Assembly (NCBI RefSeq): GCF_030445035.2
Contig: NC_080689.1
Coordinates: 28,301,278-28,365,277 of the forward strand
DNA length: 64,000 nucleotides
Origin: Dasypus novemcinctus
Lineage: Eukaryota; Chordata; Mammalia; Cingulata; Dasypodidae
Direction: 5' to 3'
Below are positions 35,014-45,870 of the stretch, one piece after another. The notes under the pieces are model-generated. The model was not told where the DNA came from. It worked only from the letters and a program-made list of their open reading frames with translations, and ran no database searches. Position 1 is the stretch's first letter. The number at the start of each line of letters is the position of its first letter. Both the position numbers and the translations under genes were made by a program.

Positions 35014-35481
35014 GTTTTAGTTTCCCAGCTGCTAAAACAAATACCATACAGCGTGTTGGCTTAAACAATGGGAATTTTCTGGTTCACAGTTTTGAGGCTA
35101 GGTGGATTCCAAAAGCGAGTTTTCAGCAAGGCAATGCTTTCTCCCCCAAAGACCGCGGCATTCTAGGGCTGGCTGCCTGCAATTCTTGGTACTTGGCTTT
35201 TCCTCATATAGGTATGCACATGGCAGCATCTTCTCCTTGCTCTTCTGGTTCCATTGATTTCTGGCTTCTTACTTCCTGTGGCTTTCCTTCTGTCTCCAAT
35301 TACCTTTGGTTATAAAGACTTCAGCCATATTGGATTAAGGACTGCCCTCATTCAGTTTGGGCACAGCTTACCTAATACCATCTTCAAAGGTCCTAAATTT
35401 ACAGAAGGATTCACACCCAGGATCAGGTGTTGGAACTTGCACATGCCTTTTGTGGGGGAGATAATTCAAAACCCAACAATC
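35014..35481 (-). mobile_element. MaLR-like LTR, related but distinct variant
   Basis: Plus-strand opening GTTTTAGTTTCCCAGCTGCT, AAAACAAATACCATACAGCG and AACAATGGGAATTTTCTGGT, closing with GTGGGGGAGATAATTCAAAA and CCCAACA. This is the reverse complement of an MLT1-type LTR (TGTT...AACTAAAAC). The AATAAA of the other copies is replaced by AGAAAATTCCC. It shares its 3' third with the LTRs at 6.5 and 39.7 kb but differs at the 5' end. The long frames 34935-35315 and 35254-35727 run through it and carry no protein signature. Confidence 0.65.
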
Positions 35482-35799
35482 CCCTTTTGCAGTCCCACTT
35501 CAAACATTCCCATTCTGTTGAAACATGCTTTTTTCAGGCCCAGTCTTCTGGTTATGAATTCTCCCAGAACTCTAGGTGAGTCTCATTTCTCGGGTATCAT
35601 GTATCCTTGCTTAACTAAGCCATCGCATCTCCTTAAATCAAGTTGCTCAAAAATTCCCATCTCTACTGATATTTTTACCCCATTAATTAGCAGAAGAATT
35701 GAATTCCCATTAGTACCCTGTAACTGACTGTGGAACTCACCAATCACTTTTTTTAGCCCAAAACTTGGGTGGCTACATTGCTAAATGCTGTTAAAAAAT
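35482..35799. other. Possible MaLR internal remnant or single-copy sequence
   Basis: Follows the LTR in the position where internal sequence would lie. 'CAGTCCCACTTCAAACATTC' and 'CATCTCCTTAAATCAAGTTG' recall MaLR internal wording only faintly. Not decidable by eye. Confidence 0.3.
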
Positions 35800-36025
35800 A
35801 TAGAGGAAAGATTGAGAGCCATGGTCAGGGACCTGAGTGTGAACCCTGGTCTTTCCATTCTTTGTGCCATGCAGGGCATGCTACCTCCCTCTTTAAGCCT
35901 CAGGCTCTTCTCCAGAAAGTTGGGGATTATAATCTCTACCAGGTAGGGTTTTGATAGTATGAAAGGATAAGATTTGGAAATCCTCTGGTATCTCCCAGCA
36001 CACAGTAGACTATAGATCAGTGGCA
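35800..36025 (+). repeat. MIR SINE
   Basis: GGACCTGAGTGTGAACCCTG (tRNA-like B-box region), CATGCTACCTCCCTCTTTAA, GCCTCAGGCTCTTCTCCAGA, TGGGGATTATAATCTCTACC, ATGAAAGGATAAGATTTGGA, then ATCTCCCAGCACACAGTAGA. Nearly complete. Confidence 0.85.
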
Positions 36026-36589
36026 ATTATGTATATTAATATTAAAATCTTTCGGTTGATATTAGATATTGAATATACTGAATTTCATTTGATTTCACCC
36101 TCCTAGTTCAAAAAGTTTTCAATATTTTAGATAAAATTAAATAGAAGTATGTGAGAGAAGAAAAAGTCCCTGAATCCTAAATAGTCAAAAGGTCTGCTAT
36201 TTCAAATATAACATTACACAAATTTGTGTGAATATTGAGGATACTTGATTGGAAAGTTTCTTGAGCTATGACTTCCCTTTAGATACAGATGTGAATATAA
36301 ATGTAGAGGACAGGAAAAGATAAGGACCTGAGCATTTACTTCAAGTGTCCTATCCTATGTTCATTTGTTTCATCATTTCTTACCAGTACATTCATGGTTC
36401 TGTAATCCCTTGTCTGAGTATTTGGTGTTCTGATTTCTGCTCACATCGGGTCAACATCATCATTTAGGAGGAATTACTAAATTTAGTCTACTGTGGTTTT
36501 CTTCAAGTGTTGTGTAAACCTTTTATTTCAGTTCTGATTATTCTCTGCTTGCCTCCCTATATCCATTCTGTTATTCTCTACCCACTCAG
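36026..36589. other. Unassigned sequence
   Basis: About 560 bp AT-rich, nothing recognised. Confidence 0.45.
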
Positions 36590-37010
36590 TCACCTGGGAG
36601 ATTGACCTCAAGAACAGAATCACCTTGACTTCTTTGTCCTTTGGCTTTCAAATAGGCTTAGCCACTAAAGCACTGGCAAGATACTGAGGACAAGGAGAAG
36701 AGACAGATTGGTGTAAGAGATTCCCACACTCCCTGTTCACTCCCTGCCTGGCCCCCACTCCTGTTGCACAGTCCCATTTCCATAGCTCCATCTCTCAGCA
36801 GATTCCACTAACACCAATCTTTCCCCTTACCTTTTTAGATCTGGGGGATAGTAAAGGTCTCCTGATATCAGAGCTCCTGGGTACCTCACCCATCCTAGTT
36901 GGCCCCTGAACTCTGCCCCCATATCTATAAAAAATTTATTGCTGGGATTGACCTGATTCAGTGTATCCTGAGTGCCAGGGAATAAAAGTTGCTTGTCGAG
37001 ATTTGGCTCC
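36590..37010. repeat. Ancient interspersed repeat, family not assigned
   Basis: Segments TAGCCACTAAAGCACTGGCA, GAAGAGACAGATTGGTGTAA, ACTCCCTGTTCACTCCCTGC and GGGGGATAGTAAAGGTCTCC, then 'atatctataaaaaatttattg', follow a familiar mammalian relic ('cctaggggtggtaatggctcc...ttaaccctgcccacacctttgtaaatagtccctttatt'). I cannot name it with confidence. Confidence 0.4.
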
Positions 37011-37119
37011 AAGGGCTCACAGTGGGCAAGGGGATGAGATTACTTATTAAGTGATGAAATTGAGGGCCATAGAAGTTAAATTACATGTCCTTGTTTACCC
37101 AGTTGGTCAATTAATTCAA

Positions 37120-37330
37120 ATATTGAAACAGAATCAGTTAGGTAGTAGAGATAGTAGATAAATAAAACATAGCATCTCCCTTTAATAATTCACATTCCAG
37201 TAGACAAGAAACATATATCCCAATATTTAAAATGTGCCAAGAGTAAGTGTTCAATGCTACAAGAACTTAGAGAAGGGAAACCCAATTTAATCTGGGCTTT
37301 GCAGATGAAGCCAAGAAACAAGATGGGGGA
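37120..37330 (-). repeat. L2-like fragment
   Basis: AAACATAGCATCTCCCTTTA, ATTCACATTCCAGTAGACAA, AAGAACTTAGAGAAGGGAAA match the reverse-complement L2 'ccctgccctcatggagcttacattctag' section. Confidence 0.5.
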
Positions 37331-37399
37331 AAGATGGTTATTTGAGTAGACCAAAAACATGACTTAAATTTGCACCATGTTTCTTGCTACTACTCTTGT

Positions 37400-38110
37400 G
37401 ACTAGCACCTAGTAGAAGCACCAGCTATTTATTCCCTACTCTTGCAATGTCCTCCTGTCCAGTGTTATCATCCATGCTTTCTATCCTCTAATACATTCTT
37501 TACACTGTGGTCAGAATCATCTTTTAAAATGCAAATCTGAGGCAATTCTCTGCTTAATACTGTTCAATAACTCACAGTTTTCCTTAGGATAAAGAAAAAT
37601 CTCACCAACTCTAACAAGTCCATACATTGCCTGGTTGCTGCCCTTTTCACCAACTCTCTCTCTAGCTAATTGCCTCTTCTCTCATTTTGTTTTAGCTTAG
37701 ATAAGTTTCTTCTCCTTTTTGAAAATACTATTCTCTTTCCATTATAAGGCCTTTATACATTCTGTTCCCTGACTTTAATGCTCCTCGGACCCTCCAGCCA
37801 TTTGTCTTGGTGATTACTTTATAGATTTCAGGAGTTACTTCACTTCCTTGAGAACGTTACTCCTGAAAACCTCAGGCCAGGTGATGTCGCTGTTATGTGC
37901 TCTTCTAACACCCTGCATTTATTCTGCACAGCATTATTCCAATTCTAATTAAATGAAGGGTTAATTGCTTTTACAGTTTTGAAAACTTGCTTTAGAATGT
38001 ATCCTCTTTCAGAACTAGCATGACTTCCATCTCTTAACAACCTCATCCCCAGTGTTAGATGCAGTGCTATCGAGAGAGTAAGATTTCAATAAATATTTTT
38101 GAATGAATAT
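37400..38110 (+). repeat. L2 LINE, long 3' region copy
   Basis: GGTCAGAATCATCTTTTAAA, ATGCAAATCTGAGGCAATTC, CATACATTGCCTGGTTGCTG, CTCCTGAAAACCTCAGGCCA, ATCGAGAGAGTAAGATTTCA and a terminal CAATAAATATTTTTGAATGA. About 700 bp, the L2 order is intact though diverged. Confidence 0.8.
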
Positions 38111-38303
38111 GTGAATGTAGAAAAACCCCAGTCTGTGAGAAGGTGGTGTGCATTAAGTGAATATGCACATAATTGTAATAACCATGTGTGTGATGAACTA
38201 GTGCAAAATTAGGCCAAAAACATCTACAAAAGTCCAATCCTGCAGGGCAGGGCCTTAAATACATAATAAGTAATTTGCATTTATTCTTGAGTGTGATAAA
38301 TAG

Positions 38304-38352
38304 CTACTACTACCACTGCTGCTGCTGCTACTACTACTACTAATACTACTAT
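38304..38352. repeat. Compound trinucleotide microsatellite
   Basis: CTACTACTACCACTGCTGCT, then CTGCTACTACTACTACTAAT and ACTACTATC: (TAC)n with a (TGC)4-type inset. Confidence 0.9.
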
Positions 38353-38479
38353 CAAGCTGGGACCCATTCATATTTGGTGACTGGACAGAGAATAGTTTTT
38401 ATAGAAAGAGGCTGGAGTTAGGCAGACCAATTAAGAAGCAAATCCAATTATTTAGCTGAAAAATACTATGAGCATGAAC

Positions 38480-38560
38480 CAAAGTGGTATTTCCCAAATT
38501 TGGTGCCTACAGCAATTATCTGTAGAAATAATGAAATCCACAGGGTCCAGGCTCCTTCAA
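38480..38560 (+). repeat. MER5-type hAT relic, weak
   Basis: AGTGGTATTTCCCAAATTTG and CAGCAATTATCTGTAGAAAT resemble a decayed MER5 left half. Confidence 0.35.
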
Positions 38561-38579
38561 GGAGGATAAGACTTGAAAT

Positions 38580-38710
38580 GCTGGAAAGGGCTTGGGTTCT
38601 ATAGTCCAGACACTGCTAACCAATGCTGGCTCCTTGGGTGAATCACCTATCCATCCCTGAGTGCCAGCTTTAAAATGATGGGAATTCTAGTTCTACAATT
38701 CTGTGATTGC
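38580..38710 (+). repeat. MIR fragment
   Basis: GGCTTGGGTTCTATAGTCCA, GGCTCCTTGGGTGAATCACC and CCATCCCTGAGTGCCAGCTT, then TTTAAAATGATGGGAATTCT match the MIR head-to-core order. Confidence 0.65.
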
Positions 38711-39530
38711 AGTTTCTATCAGCTGAGGATCCCTATGGTTTTTAATAGAAATATGATTTAAACTAGGAACATCTGTTAAGTCTGTAACATATTATGCCAA
38801 GTCCTTGACCTTAATTTTACTACAGACATCAGATGTTCTTTTACAGATTTCTATTCTGTATTTTACTGAAGGAACATCAATTATGCTTATGTCTTTAGTA
38901 GTGTCAATGTGACTCAAAAATATGCCAGATTTGTTAACATTGCCATTAAATGACTTCTTAGTTAAGGTTGTCAATACTGCCAATGATACAGTTCTGTGCT
39001 ATTTTAGTATTCAAAATTATGTGAATATTTATTTTACATTTTTATTTAAACTTATTGCAAAAGAAAAGTATTCTTTTTAAAAGCATCACAGTTTCTCCAA
39101 ATAAACATGGATTCAAAAATAATTCTGACACACATAATAGTTGATTAACCATGCTGCTGTTTCATTTTGCCTAAGAAATGAATAATTCCTTACTAAAAAT
39201 TGTAACTATTTATATCATTTATTCTAAAACCTTGCTTCTTTCCATTGGAAACTTTATTTTCATGATTTTTTAGCTCTAATAAGAAGAGTTTGGGTCATAA
39301 AATTCCCCCAGTTTTCACTTATTAGAAACATACACATGTACACACACGTGAATATATTTATCTTTACTTACTTTACAGAAATATTAATAGATTTTTTGCA
39401 AACTGTACCTTTGCTATTTGTTAAGATCATTAAAATAAAATATACTTCCTTCTTTGGTTAATTATGCAAATCTTTTATTCCAAAAGGAAGATGGGATAAT
39501 AAATAAACAAATAAATAATCCATTAGACTC
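38711..39530. other. Unassigned AT-rich sequence
   Basis: About 820 bp, nothing recognised; a 63-codon minus frame has no domain. A run of ATAAATAAACAAATAAATAA near 39500 is simple sequence. Confidence 0.45.
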
Positions 39531-39680
39531 AGAACACTTGGATTCTTTGCCTCTCTGAGTCTCAGTTTCCTAATCTGCAGATGATGGCAGGTAAGGGTGG
39601 GATATAGCTACCTAGTGAGATGCTGTGAAAATGTATTTGAGATAATAGCAATACAGCTCTTAGCCAACAGTTAACAGTCT
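39531..39680 (+). repeat. MIR SINE fragment
   Basis: TTGGATTCTTTGCCTCTCTG, AGTCTCAGTTTCCTAATCTG, CAGATGATGGCAGG, GCTACCTAGTGAGATGCTGT and TTGAGATAATAGCAATACAG match the MIR core. The following LTR begins about 6 bp later. Confidence 0.75.
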
Positions 39681-39685
39681 GTGGG

Positions 39686-40343
39686 TATGCTGGTTTGAGT
39701 CTTTTGTGAATCCCAGAAAATTACAATTTTAAGCTAATCCATTCTTGTGCATATGAATCTATTGTATATGGGACCTTTTGGTTAGAGTCAGTCCAGGGTC
39801 CTTTTGATCTGATCACTTTTGATTAGATCATTTCAGTTAAGGCCTTTGATTAGATTGCAGGTTCCAGGGTGAGTCCTAATCCTTTACTGGAGTCTTAAAT
39901 AAGTGGAACCCAGAGAAAGAAAGCTGAAATTTTATCCTGACATATGAAATAGGACCCCACATTTGCCTTCAACTGCAGAAAGAGAGAGAAACCTCTGGAC
40001 CCTGAGAGAGAGGCCAGAGGCTGGAATCAACAGAGCAGCCTGAAGCTGAAGAGACATAGCCCAGGGAAAGATGATCCATATACCTAATCACCCACAGCTG
40101 AGCTGGGGGAAAAAGTGATCTTGGAGAAGAAGGCAGAGACCAGCTGCCATTTTGCCTTGCCATATGGCAAGAGTTCAAGATCTACCAGCAGCTGACTTTT
40201 GGTGAGAAAGCATCTTGGATGATGCTTTGATTTGGATATTTTTACCACCTCAGAATTACAAGATTTCACCTAATAAATTCCCATTATAAAAGTCAAACCA
40301 TTTCTGGTATTTTTGTAGTGGCAGACTTTAGCAAACTAAACCA
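39686..40343 (+). mobile_element. Solo LTR, MaLR-like, longest copy
   Basis: Opens TATGCTGGTTTGAGTCTTTT, then GAATCCCAGAAAATTACAAT, 'ctaatccattcttgtgcat', GGGACCTTTTGGTTAGAGTC, an internally repeated 'gatcacttttgattagatca' section, GAGAGAGAAACCTCTGG-type purine-rich sequence, CACCTAATAAATTCCCATTA and TTAGCAAACTAAACCA. AATAAA lies about 75 bp from the end. About 658 bp against 445 bp for the 6.5-kb copy; the extra length lies in the middle. No coding capacity. Confidence 0.7.
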
Positions 40344-40999
40344 GTGAACAATTACCACTATTTCATGATAAATTCATGGGAAATAAAGTTACCCAAAAGA
40401 AGATTCCCTGAGCTTAAGCTATTTTATGATTGCATGCTAGAAACATATTCATTTCCTTTAGAGCTCGTCAGACAAATGTCATTAAGCATACTCGGCTTCC
40501 TAAAGCTGTCTTCCTTCTTTCTTTTTCTGGTCCTGAATTGTTGGTTATATTTGGTCTTATATTCTCAGTATCTAGGGATCAAGTGTCAATTTTCTCTCCC
40601 AATATTATTTGACCTTTCCAAATTGGCTTTCCACTGTTGCTTTAAAAAAATAACCTTGTCCTTATTTCTTCTTAGAAGCTGTAGATTACTTCATAAAGAG
40701 AACTTGAAAGGGTCATCAAACATGCATCCTTACAAGAATTTAATAATTGTAATATTTCACAAAAGAAATACTAGAAAGCACAATGGGACATATTTTACTT
40801 TTCTCTAACTATTCTTTTACCTTATTATATGCATATACTGTGGTCACTTACTCCCAGATTGCACCTCAGGCCTCAAGCTGATTATTTTGGTGCCTTGCTT
40901 AACTGGTAGGGATCTTTAGCTCCCAGATTGCCTCTTATGTGTTCACGATGCTCCTTGCAGTCTTGCTTGGGTAGGAGGTACCATCTCCATGAACGACAT
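40344..40999. other. Unassigned sequence
   Basis: About 650 bp. The 154-codon plus frame at 40344-40808 begins at the LTR end. It has no domain, and its leucine and phenylalanine richness reflects AT-rich DNA, so I treat it as chance. Confidence 0.45.
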
Positions 41000-41140
41000 T
41001 GGGCCTGATAACATTTAAATGACCTGCTCAAGGTCATGCAGTTTGGAAGCATTCACAGCCAGTTTTAGTCTATATCTTCTGAACGCAACTCCAGGATTCT
41101 TTCCGCTAGTTCATTCCAACACCTCTATTCTGGGACTGTT
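41000..41140 (-). repeat. MIR fragment
   Basis: TTAAATGACCTGCTCAAGGT, CATGCAGTTTGGAAGCATTC and CCGCTAGTTCATTCCAACAC match the reverse-complement MIR ('aagtaacttgcccaaggtcacacagc'). Confidence 0.7.
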
Positions 41141-41559
41141 ATCAGTAGTGCCTGAGCTGGTCTTTGGAGATTCCCGTCATTCAGCCACATGCTTGGTGAG
41201 ATGCTTTCATCATGGAAAAACAGAAACATCTTAAAGCTTTACATGATGACATTCAGATTGTAACTAGCCTATAAAATAAGATGTAAGGATTTAGGGAAGT
41301 TATGTCTGTCCTCATTGTATATTCTCAAAAGCAAAGTGATGAATCCTGCCCTATGCTCCCCCCATAGCAGACAGAAGAGTAGCAGTAGGCAGTTCTGTTT
41401 CTGTAATTGATAAGTTTTCTTCCATGAGCCAAGGAGGAAAGGGTGAGATTGTAATAAGCTCAATATCCATGGATTTTCACTCAGTACAAATAGCATAATA
41501 CCTACCAATTATAGGGGGCAAAATACCAAAATGTTTTTTGAGAAGTGCAATGGAAGAGG
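41141..41559. other. Unassigned sequence
   Basis: No recognised gene or repeat; opposite frames of 61-79 codons have no domain. Confidence 0.4.
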
Positions 41560-41690
41560 TATGAACTTCGAGTTCAGGCAGACTCCTTGTGAAACTGTAC
41601 TTAAAGTGAAATGAAACAAGATGCAAAAAGTTGTTACACAGTGCCTTGAACATAGTAGGCATTCAATAAATTGTTTTTGTACTATCAGAT
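41560..41690 (+). repeat. MIR 3' fragment
   Basis: AAACTGTACTTAAAGTGAAA, then CACAGTGCCTTGAACATAGT and AGGCATTCAATAAATTGTTT: the terminal MIR section. Confidence 0.65.
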
Positions 41691-41824
41691 GAATGAGATT
41701 AATGCATTCAGAAAATGTCCCTGGATTTCAAGGAAATAAAAGTTTAACAGTTCACAACAGTCAAAATTAGATATTTTATCAATGACTAAGTCAATAGCAT
41801 ATAGTGGACAATTTCATTCTGTAA

Positions 41825-42000
41825 CAGTGGTTCTAAATCTCTGCTCACAACACAATCATTGAGATAATTAAAAAATGTAAAAATATCAAGCCCTACTTCT
41901 GACCAATTAAATACATATCTCTGGGTTGGGATGTAGGTATATATTTTAGCTCCCCAGATAATTCCAACATATGGCCACAGTTGACAAACACTGGCTTATA
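41825..42000 (+). mobile_element. MER5A-type hAT-Charlie relic
   Basis: AACAGTGGTTCTAAATCTCT, CAATCATTGAGATAATTAAA, TCAAGCCCTACTTCTGACCA, CTGGGTTGGGATGTAGGTAT and ACAGTTGACAAACACTGGCT give the left inverted repeat, centre and right end of MER5A. Confidence 0.75.
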
Positions 42001-43189
42001 ACAATAATGTTTTTCAGTAACCTATGCACAGAAAAGCTTCCTGGGATGGTTATGATTTACATGTATTTATTTCAGGGTCAGTGATAATGGCCATTGGTTT
42101 GTGTCCTCCCTTCCTTTTCATGATGCCTCTAGTCATAGACCCTTGGCTTTATGGAGAGTATCTGGAGCAGATGCAACAGCCTGCAGTTTAATTTGCACAG
42201 GGAAAGCTTCTTTGTGTCTCCAGCCTAACAAAGAGGTCACGTGTAAGAAAAGTAATGTGAGAGCTGATTCAGAGCCCAGCTAGAGGAGGAAACAGGTACA
42301 GGCTCCTTACTGCTTGATTTACAAGGTACCATGACCAGTTCTTGCTTTTTCCTTGTCTTCCATCTTTTCTTTTCTCCTTTTTTCCTCATTATCTACCTTA
42401 TTTATTCCTTCTGTGTTTCTCAATTTGCTGCTCATTTCCCTTGATTTTTTTTTTCTTTTTTTTTACTTCCTCTTCTCAGAGAAAATATAATACAAGCTTG
42501 ATGATAAAAAAGTTAATCTGGTCTAAAACCAATGCTGACATACATCCAATTTAATGCCAGCTAGTTCTACCAGCACCTTGAATTTTAGTTCAATAACTAT
42601 TTTGGAGTGTCTTAGATATTTGTATGATTCTCACCTAACTGGAATCCCACAGCACAACTTGGTTTTTGGATTAAAGGTCATGTGCAAAGAATACTTACAA
42701 ATCTCCTAATGAATGGTTAATTTTAATAATTTCAACTAGGACCATTTCCTATTATTTAATTTTGCCTCTTAAAAACATGCTTGATAGGGAATTAAAGTGA
42801 TGGGAAACTTTTCAAAAGAGATTTCTGATTTAAGCCTAAAAGCCAATGTGTAGTCTTCACTGGACAAAGCAAATTAAGTATTGGAGAACATTTTTTATAA
42901 CAGACTTTGGAGTTTCTCCCTGTGATCCAACATGCGCAAATTCAATATTCATAAGCAAGCATATGCACTAGAGATGATCACAAAAGAGAGTTAAATCACA
43001 CTTCCTTTAATATTTAAATTTGTGTCAATATTTGTTTCTGAGCAGTGCACAGCTTCCTTTTCCTTTTATTCCAAAACAAAGCTCAAGATTAATTGCAGAC
43101 ACTTCTTGGCATTACCAAATCATATGGAAGAGTACACAGGGAGGGGAAAACGTTTCTGTCATCACATACTTCCTTTTTTTCAATTACCT
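42001..43189. other. Unassigned sequence with possible conserved parts
   Basis: No recognised repeat over 1.2 kb. About 42080-42330 has balanced composition and a palindromic E-box CACGTG at 42238-42243. About 42830-43030 (GGAGTTTCTCCCTGTGATCC, CAACATGCGCAAATTCAATA, AGAGATGATCACAAAAGAGA) also looks single-copy. The T-rich tract at 42350-42470 is low complexity. Confidence 0.35.
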
Positions 43190-43920
43190 CACAGGTTAAC
43201 CTGTTAGATGCTAGAGATACAACTAAGTCAGTCATGGGCTCTTTCCTCAAGGAGCCCTCTGATTGTTGCGTGAGAAAGACACACACCACCAATTACGTTA
43301 AAGCAGAGTAAGTGCTATAATTGAGAACACAGAAGAGGAAAGGACAAATGCTGCTTGGAAGAGTCATTGAAGAACAACACAGAGATGATGTCTGATTTCA
43401 GCCGTGAAAGATAAGTAGGAATTAACTGGGCAAAGACTCAAACAGCAAATCCAGTGAGGGAAACAGCATATGCCAAGACTCATTGAATGTTCAGAGAATG
43501 ATGTAGAATTCAGAGTGGCTAAATAGGACATTTGTAGAGAGAAGGATTGTGTGGAAAGGAGCTGAAAAGTTTGTCAAAATCCTGACTTTTGAAGGTCTTT
43601 GCATGGACTTGATTCTGCAGGCAACAGAACATTTAAGGGGATTTTAATGCTGAGAGTGGTTTTTGAATATTTGTTCTACATAAATTAAATTCTAGCAGCT
43701 TATGGAGGATTAATTCGGGTCTCCTAGTAGGTAAAGATGCCAAAGAGACCTTCCTAAAATGTAATTGACAGGACTTGCTATTGTTGTGCTCAAATTGCAA
43801 AGTAGTTTGCTTTGGAGAAGCTTAACTTTGAAGTACTGAATGCCTCTAGAGGTACCTAATAGGACACTAGAAATTCAGACTTGAGATATGAGAAAGAGTT
43901 GAAGTAATGTGGGTATATGA
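43190..43920 (-). repeat. L2 LINE, long reverse-strand copy
   Basis: GCTAGAGATACAACTAAGTC, CTTTCCTCAAGGAGCCCTCT, TAAGTGCTATAATTGAGAAC, AGGGAAACAGCATATGCCAA, GGAGCTGAAAAGTTTGTCAA, then 'aacatttaaggggattttaatg' and GAGGTACCTAATAGGACACT follow reverse-complement L2 over 700 bp. Overlapping 60-70-codon frames are chance. Confidence 0.75.
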
Positions 43921-44269
43921 GAAAAAAACTCTGGTTAGAATGGGAAGAGAAGCTAAATTATCACTGGCAAAACTCCAGTGGTAGGATTTCCATGCAAGAC
44001 ATTAAGCAGGTGTGTCTGTGTAGTAGATTCTGCACTTAAGTAGGATTTCTGCAGGTTTGACTGAGTGAACTGTCTTTGGTTTATCCTATATTACTCATAT
44101 TTTAAATGCTCTTTGATTCTCTGAGCAAAGAATGGGCTTTTGGTAGTATATAATGCTTTGCTATTTTATATTATTCATAAATAGCGGTGATTTGCTAACC
44201 ATATGATTATTACTCTTAATAGTAATTACTAGTGATCTAGAAATGTATACTAGAAGAGAGATGCAGGGC
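43921..44269. other. Unassigned sequence
   Basis: AT-rich, nothing recognised. Confidence 0.4.
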
Positions 44270-44430
44270 TAAGGATTATGTTCACAATCCTATAAAGTGA
44301 GAATGAGTTATAGCCTCATTTTACAGGTGAGGAAAATGAAACTTGGAGAGGATTAGTAGCTAGGATTCAAATTTGGGTTCTAGGCCTCCAGATGCCATTC
44401 TCTAAACCATTCTCTTAAATACTTATCGCT
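44270..44430 (-). repeat. MIR fragment
   Basis: ATGTTCACAATCCTATAAAG, GCCTCATTTTACAGGTGAGG, AAAATGAAACTTGGAGAGGA, TAGCTAGGATTCAAATTTGG and ATTCTCTAAACCATTCTCTT match the reverse-complement MIR centre to head. Confidence 0.85.
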
Positions 44431-44469
44431 ATCTAATCTCCCCCTTTACTCCCTCCTCCCAAGATTTCC

Positions 44470-44700
44470 ATTTCATTTCCACAAGTGGATCTCAAACATT
44501 GGTCTCAAAAGCTCCCTGCACAATTCTGATCACAGCCAGAGATGCAAACCACTTCTTTAAACTTGATCATTTCACGGCTTTTATTTTGGAAGTTACCACC
44601 GTATCGAACTGTCTCAGTGGCTTCCCCTGGAACTCCGTATAGCGAGCCGCAGCACTGTGCAGGGTAGCAGCTGTGTGGCAATACAAAGCCCATCATTTGA
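44470..44700. other. Short CpG-bearing unassigned block
   Basis: About six CpG dinucleotides fall within 44570-44660, against roughly one per hundred bases nearby (GTATCGAACTGTCTCAGTGG; TCCGTATAGCGAGCCGCAGC). No repeat recognised. The minus frames 44505-44696 and 44614-44880 have no domain. Confidence 0.35.
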
Positions 44701-45017
44701 ATGAGTATAATTAATTGGAATCTTTTGTTTACAAATGAAAAAATCAGATTCTGGAAAAATTTTTAAATTTTTAGGATTATATGATAGTTTTAACAATTTG
44801 AAAGCTCCTATGTATTTATCAAGAATAAATATAATCAATATATTTATTTGATTAGATATATAATCTCTAGAAGCACACATTCAGGATAGTTTAATTTTTG
44901 AAATGGAAACACAATCTCATGGTGTCACTATTCAGAGGGATGCTGTTTTTGGAGAGGGTAGGAATGGCAGGCGATAAAGGAGGGAAGTGAGAATGAGCTG
45001 CTACTCTCAAAAATTGT
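44701..45017. other. Unassigned AT-rich sequence
   Basis: Nothing recognised. Confidence 0.4.
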
Positions 45018-45452
45018 GTTTTTTTAAAAGATTTATTTATGTATTTCTCTCTCCTTCCTCGCCCCCTCCCACCCCAGTTGTCTGTTTTCTGTGTCTATTT
45101 GCTGCGTGCTCTTCTTTGTCCACCTGTTGTTGTCAGCGGCATGAGAATCTGTGTTTCTTTTTGTTGCATCATCTTGTTGGGTCATCTTGTTGTGTCAGCT
45201 CTCTGTGTGTGCAGCAACATTCTTGGGCAGGCTGCACTTTCTTTCACGCTGGGCGGCTCTCCTTACGGGGCGCACTCCTTGCACGTGGGGCTTCCCTACG
45301 TTGGGGACACTCCTGTGTGGCACGGCACTCCTTGCGTGCATCAGCACTGCGCATGGGCCAGCTGCACACGGGTCAAGGAGGGCCGGGGTTTGAACCGTGG
45401 ACCTCCCATGTGGTAGACGGGCGCCCTAACCACTGGGCCAAGTCCATTTTCC
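45018..45452 (-). mobile_element. DAS SINE (armadillo tRNA-derived)
   Basis: Minus-strand head with A box (TGGCCCAGTGG) and B box (GGTTCAAACCC), then a TGACCCGTGTGCAGCTGGCC body, 'gagcgcaccc'-type CpG-rich units (GCGCACTCCTTGCACGTGGG on the plus strand), a 'caacaaaaagaaacacag' part and an AAATAAATCTTTTAAAA tail. Less CpG-decayed than the 28.2-kb copy, so probably a younger insertion. A target-site duplication is only weakly visible (ATTGTGTTTTT / ATTGTTTTT). It yields the longest frame of the window (169 codons, 44987-45496), which is antisense and meaningless. Confidence 0.92.
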
Positions 45453-45719
45453 TTCTTATTGTTTTTGAAAGCCTCTGGCTTCATTTGCTTATGTGAGGAC
45501 TTCACACCAAATGAAGACAGGGACAGGGACTTTGAAAAAATATCAACAGCAATCACAACAAAAGCAAGGCAACCAGGCTGCAAGTCTAGACAGAGCAGAC
45601 TCTGCTACAGTCCTGGGAGGTTGTAGTGTAGCCTCTCAGAAGACATCCAGGAGATTCCTGAATGAAAGCAGTGGGAAAGAAATCAGAACAATGCAAACAT
45701 TAACTCTTATGGAAAGGGA
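45453..45719. other. Unassigned sequence
   Basis: No recognised repeat; a 76-codon plus frame at 45493-45723 is without a domain. Confidence 0.4.
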
Positions 45720-45870
45720 GTAGATATTGGAGATAGACTGTCCAATCTAGCCTGATAATTCAATAGCTGTGTGACCCTGGTAAAATAATTAACCTCTCTG
45801 AATTTTGGTTTGCTCATCTATAACAAGAAGTGGTAATATTTCCCTGACAGTGTTTGCATGGACTTCTGAA
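45720..45870 (+). repeat. MIR SINE fragment
   Basis: CTGTCCAATCTAGCCTGATA, AATAGCTGTGTGACCCTGGT, AACCTCTCTGAATTTTGGTT and TGCTCATCTATAACAAGAAG: MIR head to core, well preserved. Confidence 0.85.

Noticed and set aside
35254..35727. 157-codon plus-strand open frame
   Set aside because: Runs through a minus-strand MaLR-like LTR and its flank; no domain, no splice or promoter context.
40344..40808. 154-codon plus-strand open frame starting at an LTR end
   Set aside because: AT-rich, Leu/Phe/Ser-rich composition typical of chance frames; no known motif.
44987..45496. 169-codon plus-strand open frame
   Set aside because: It covers a DAS SINE read antisense; the same pattern arises at the other two SINE copies. 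No protein domain.
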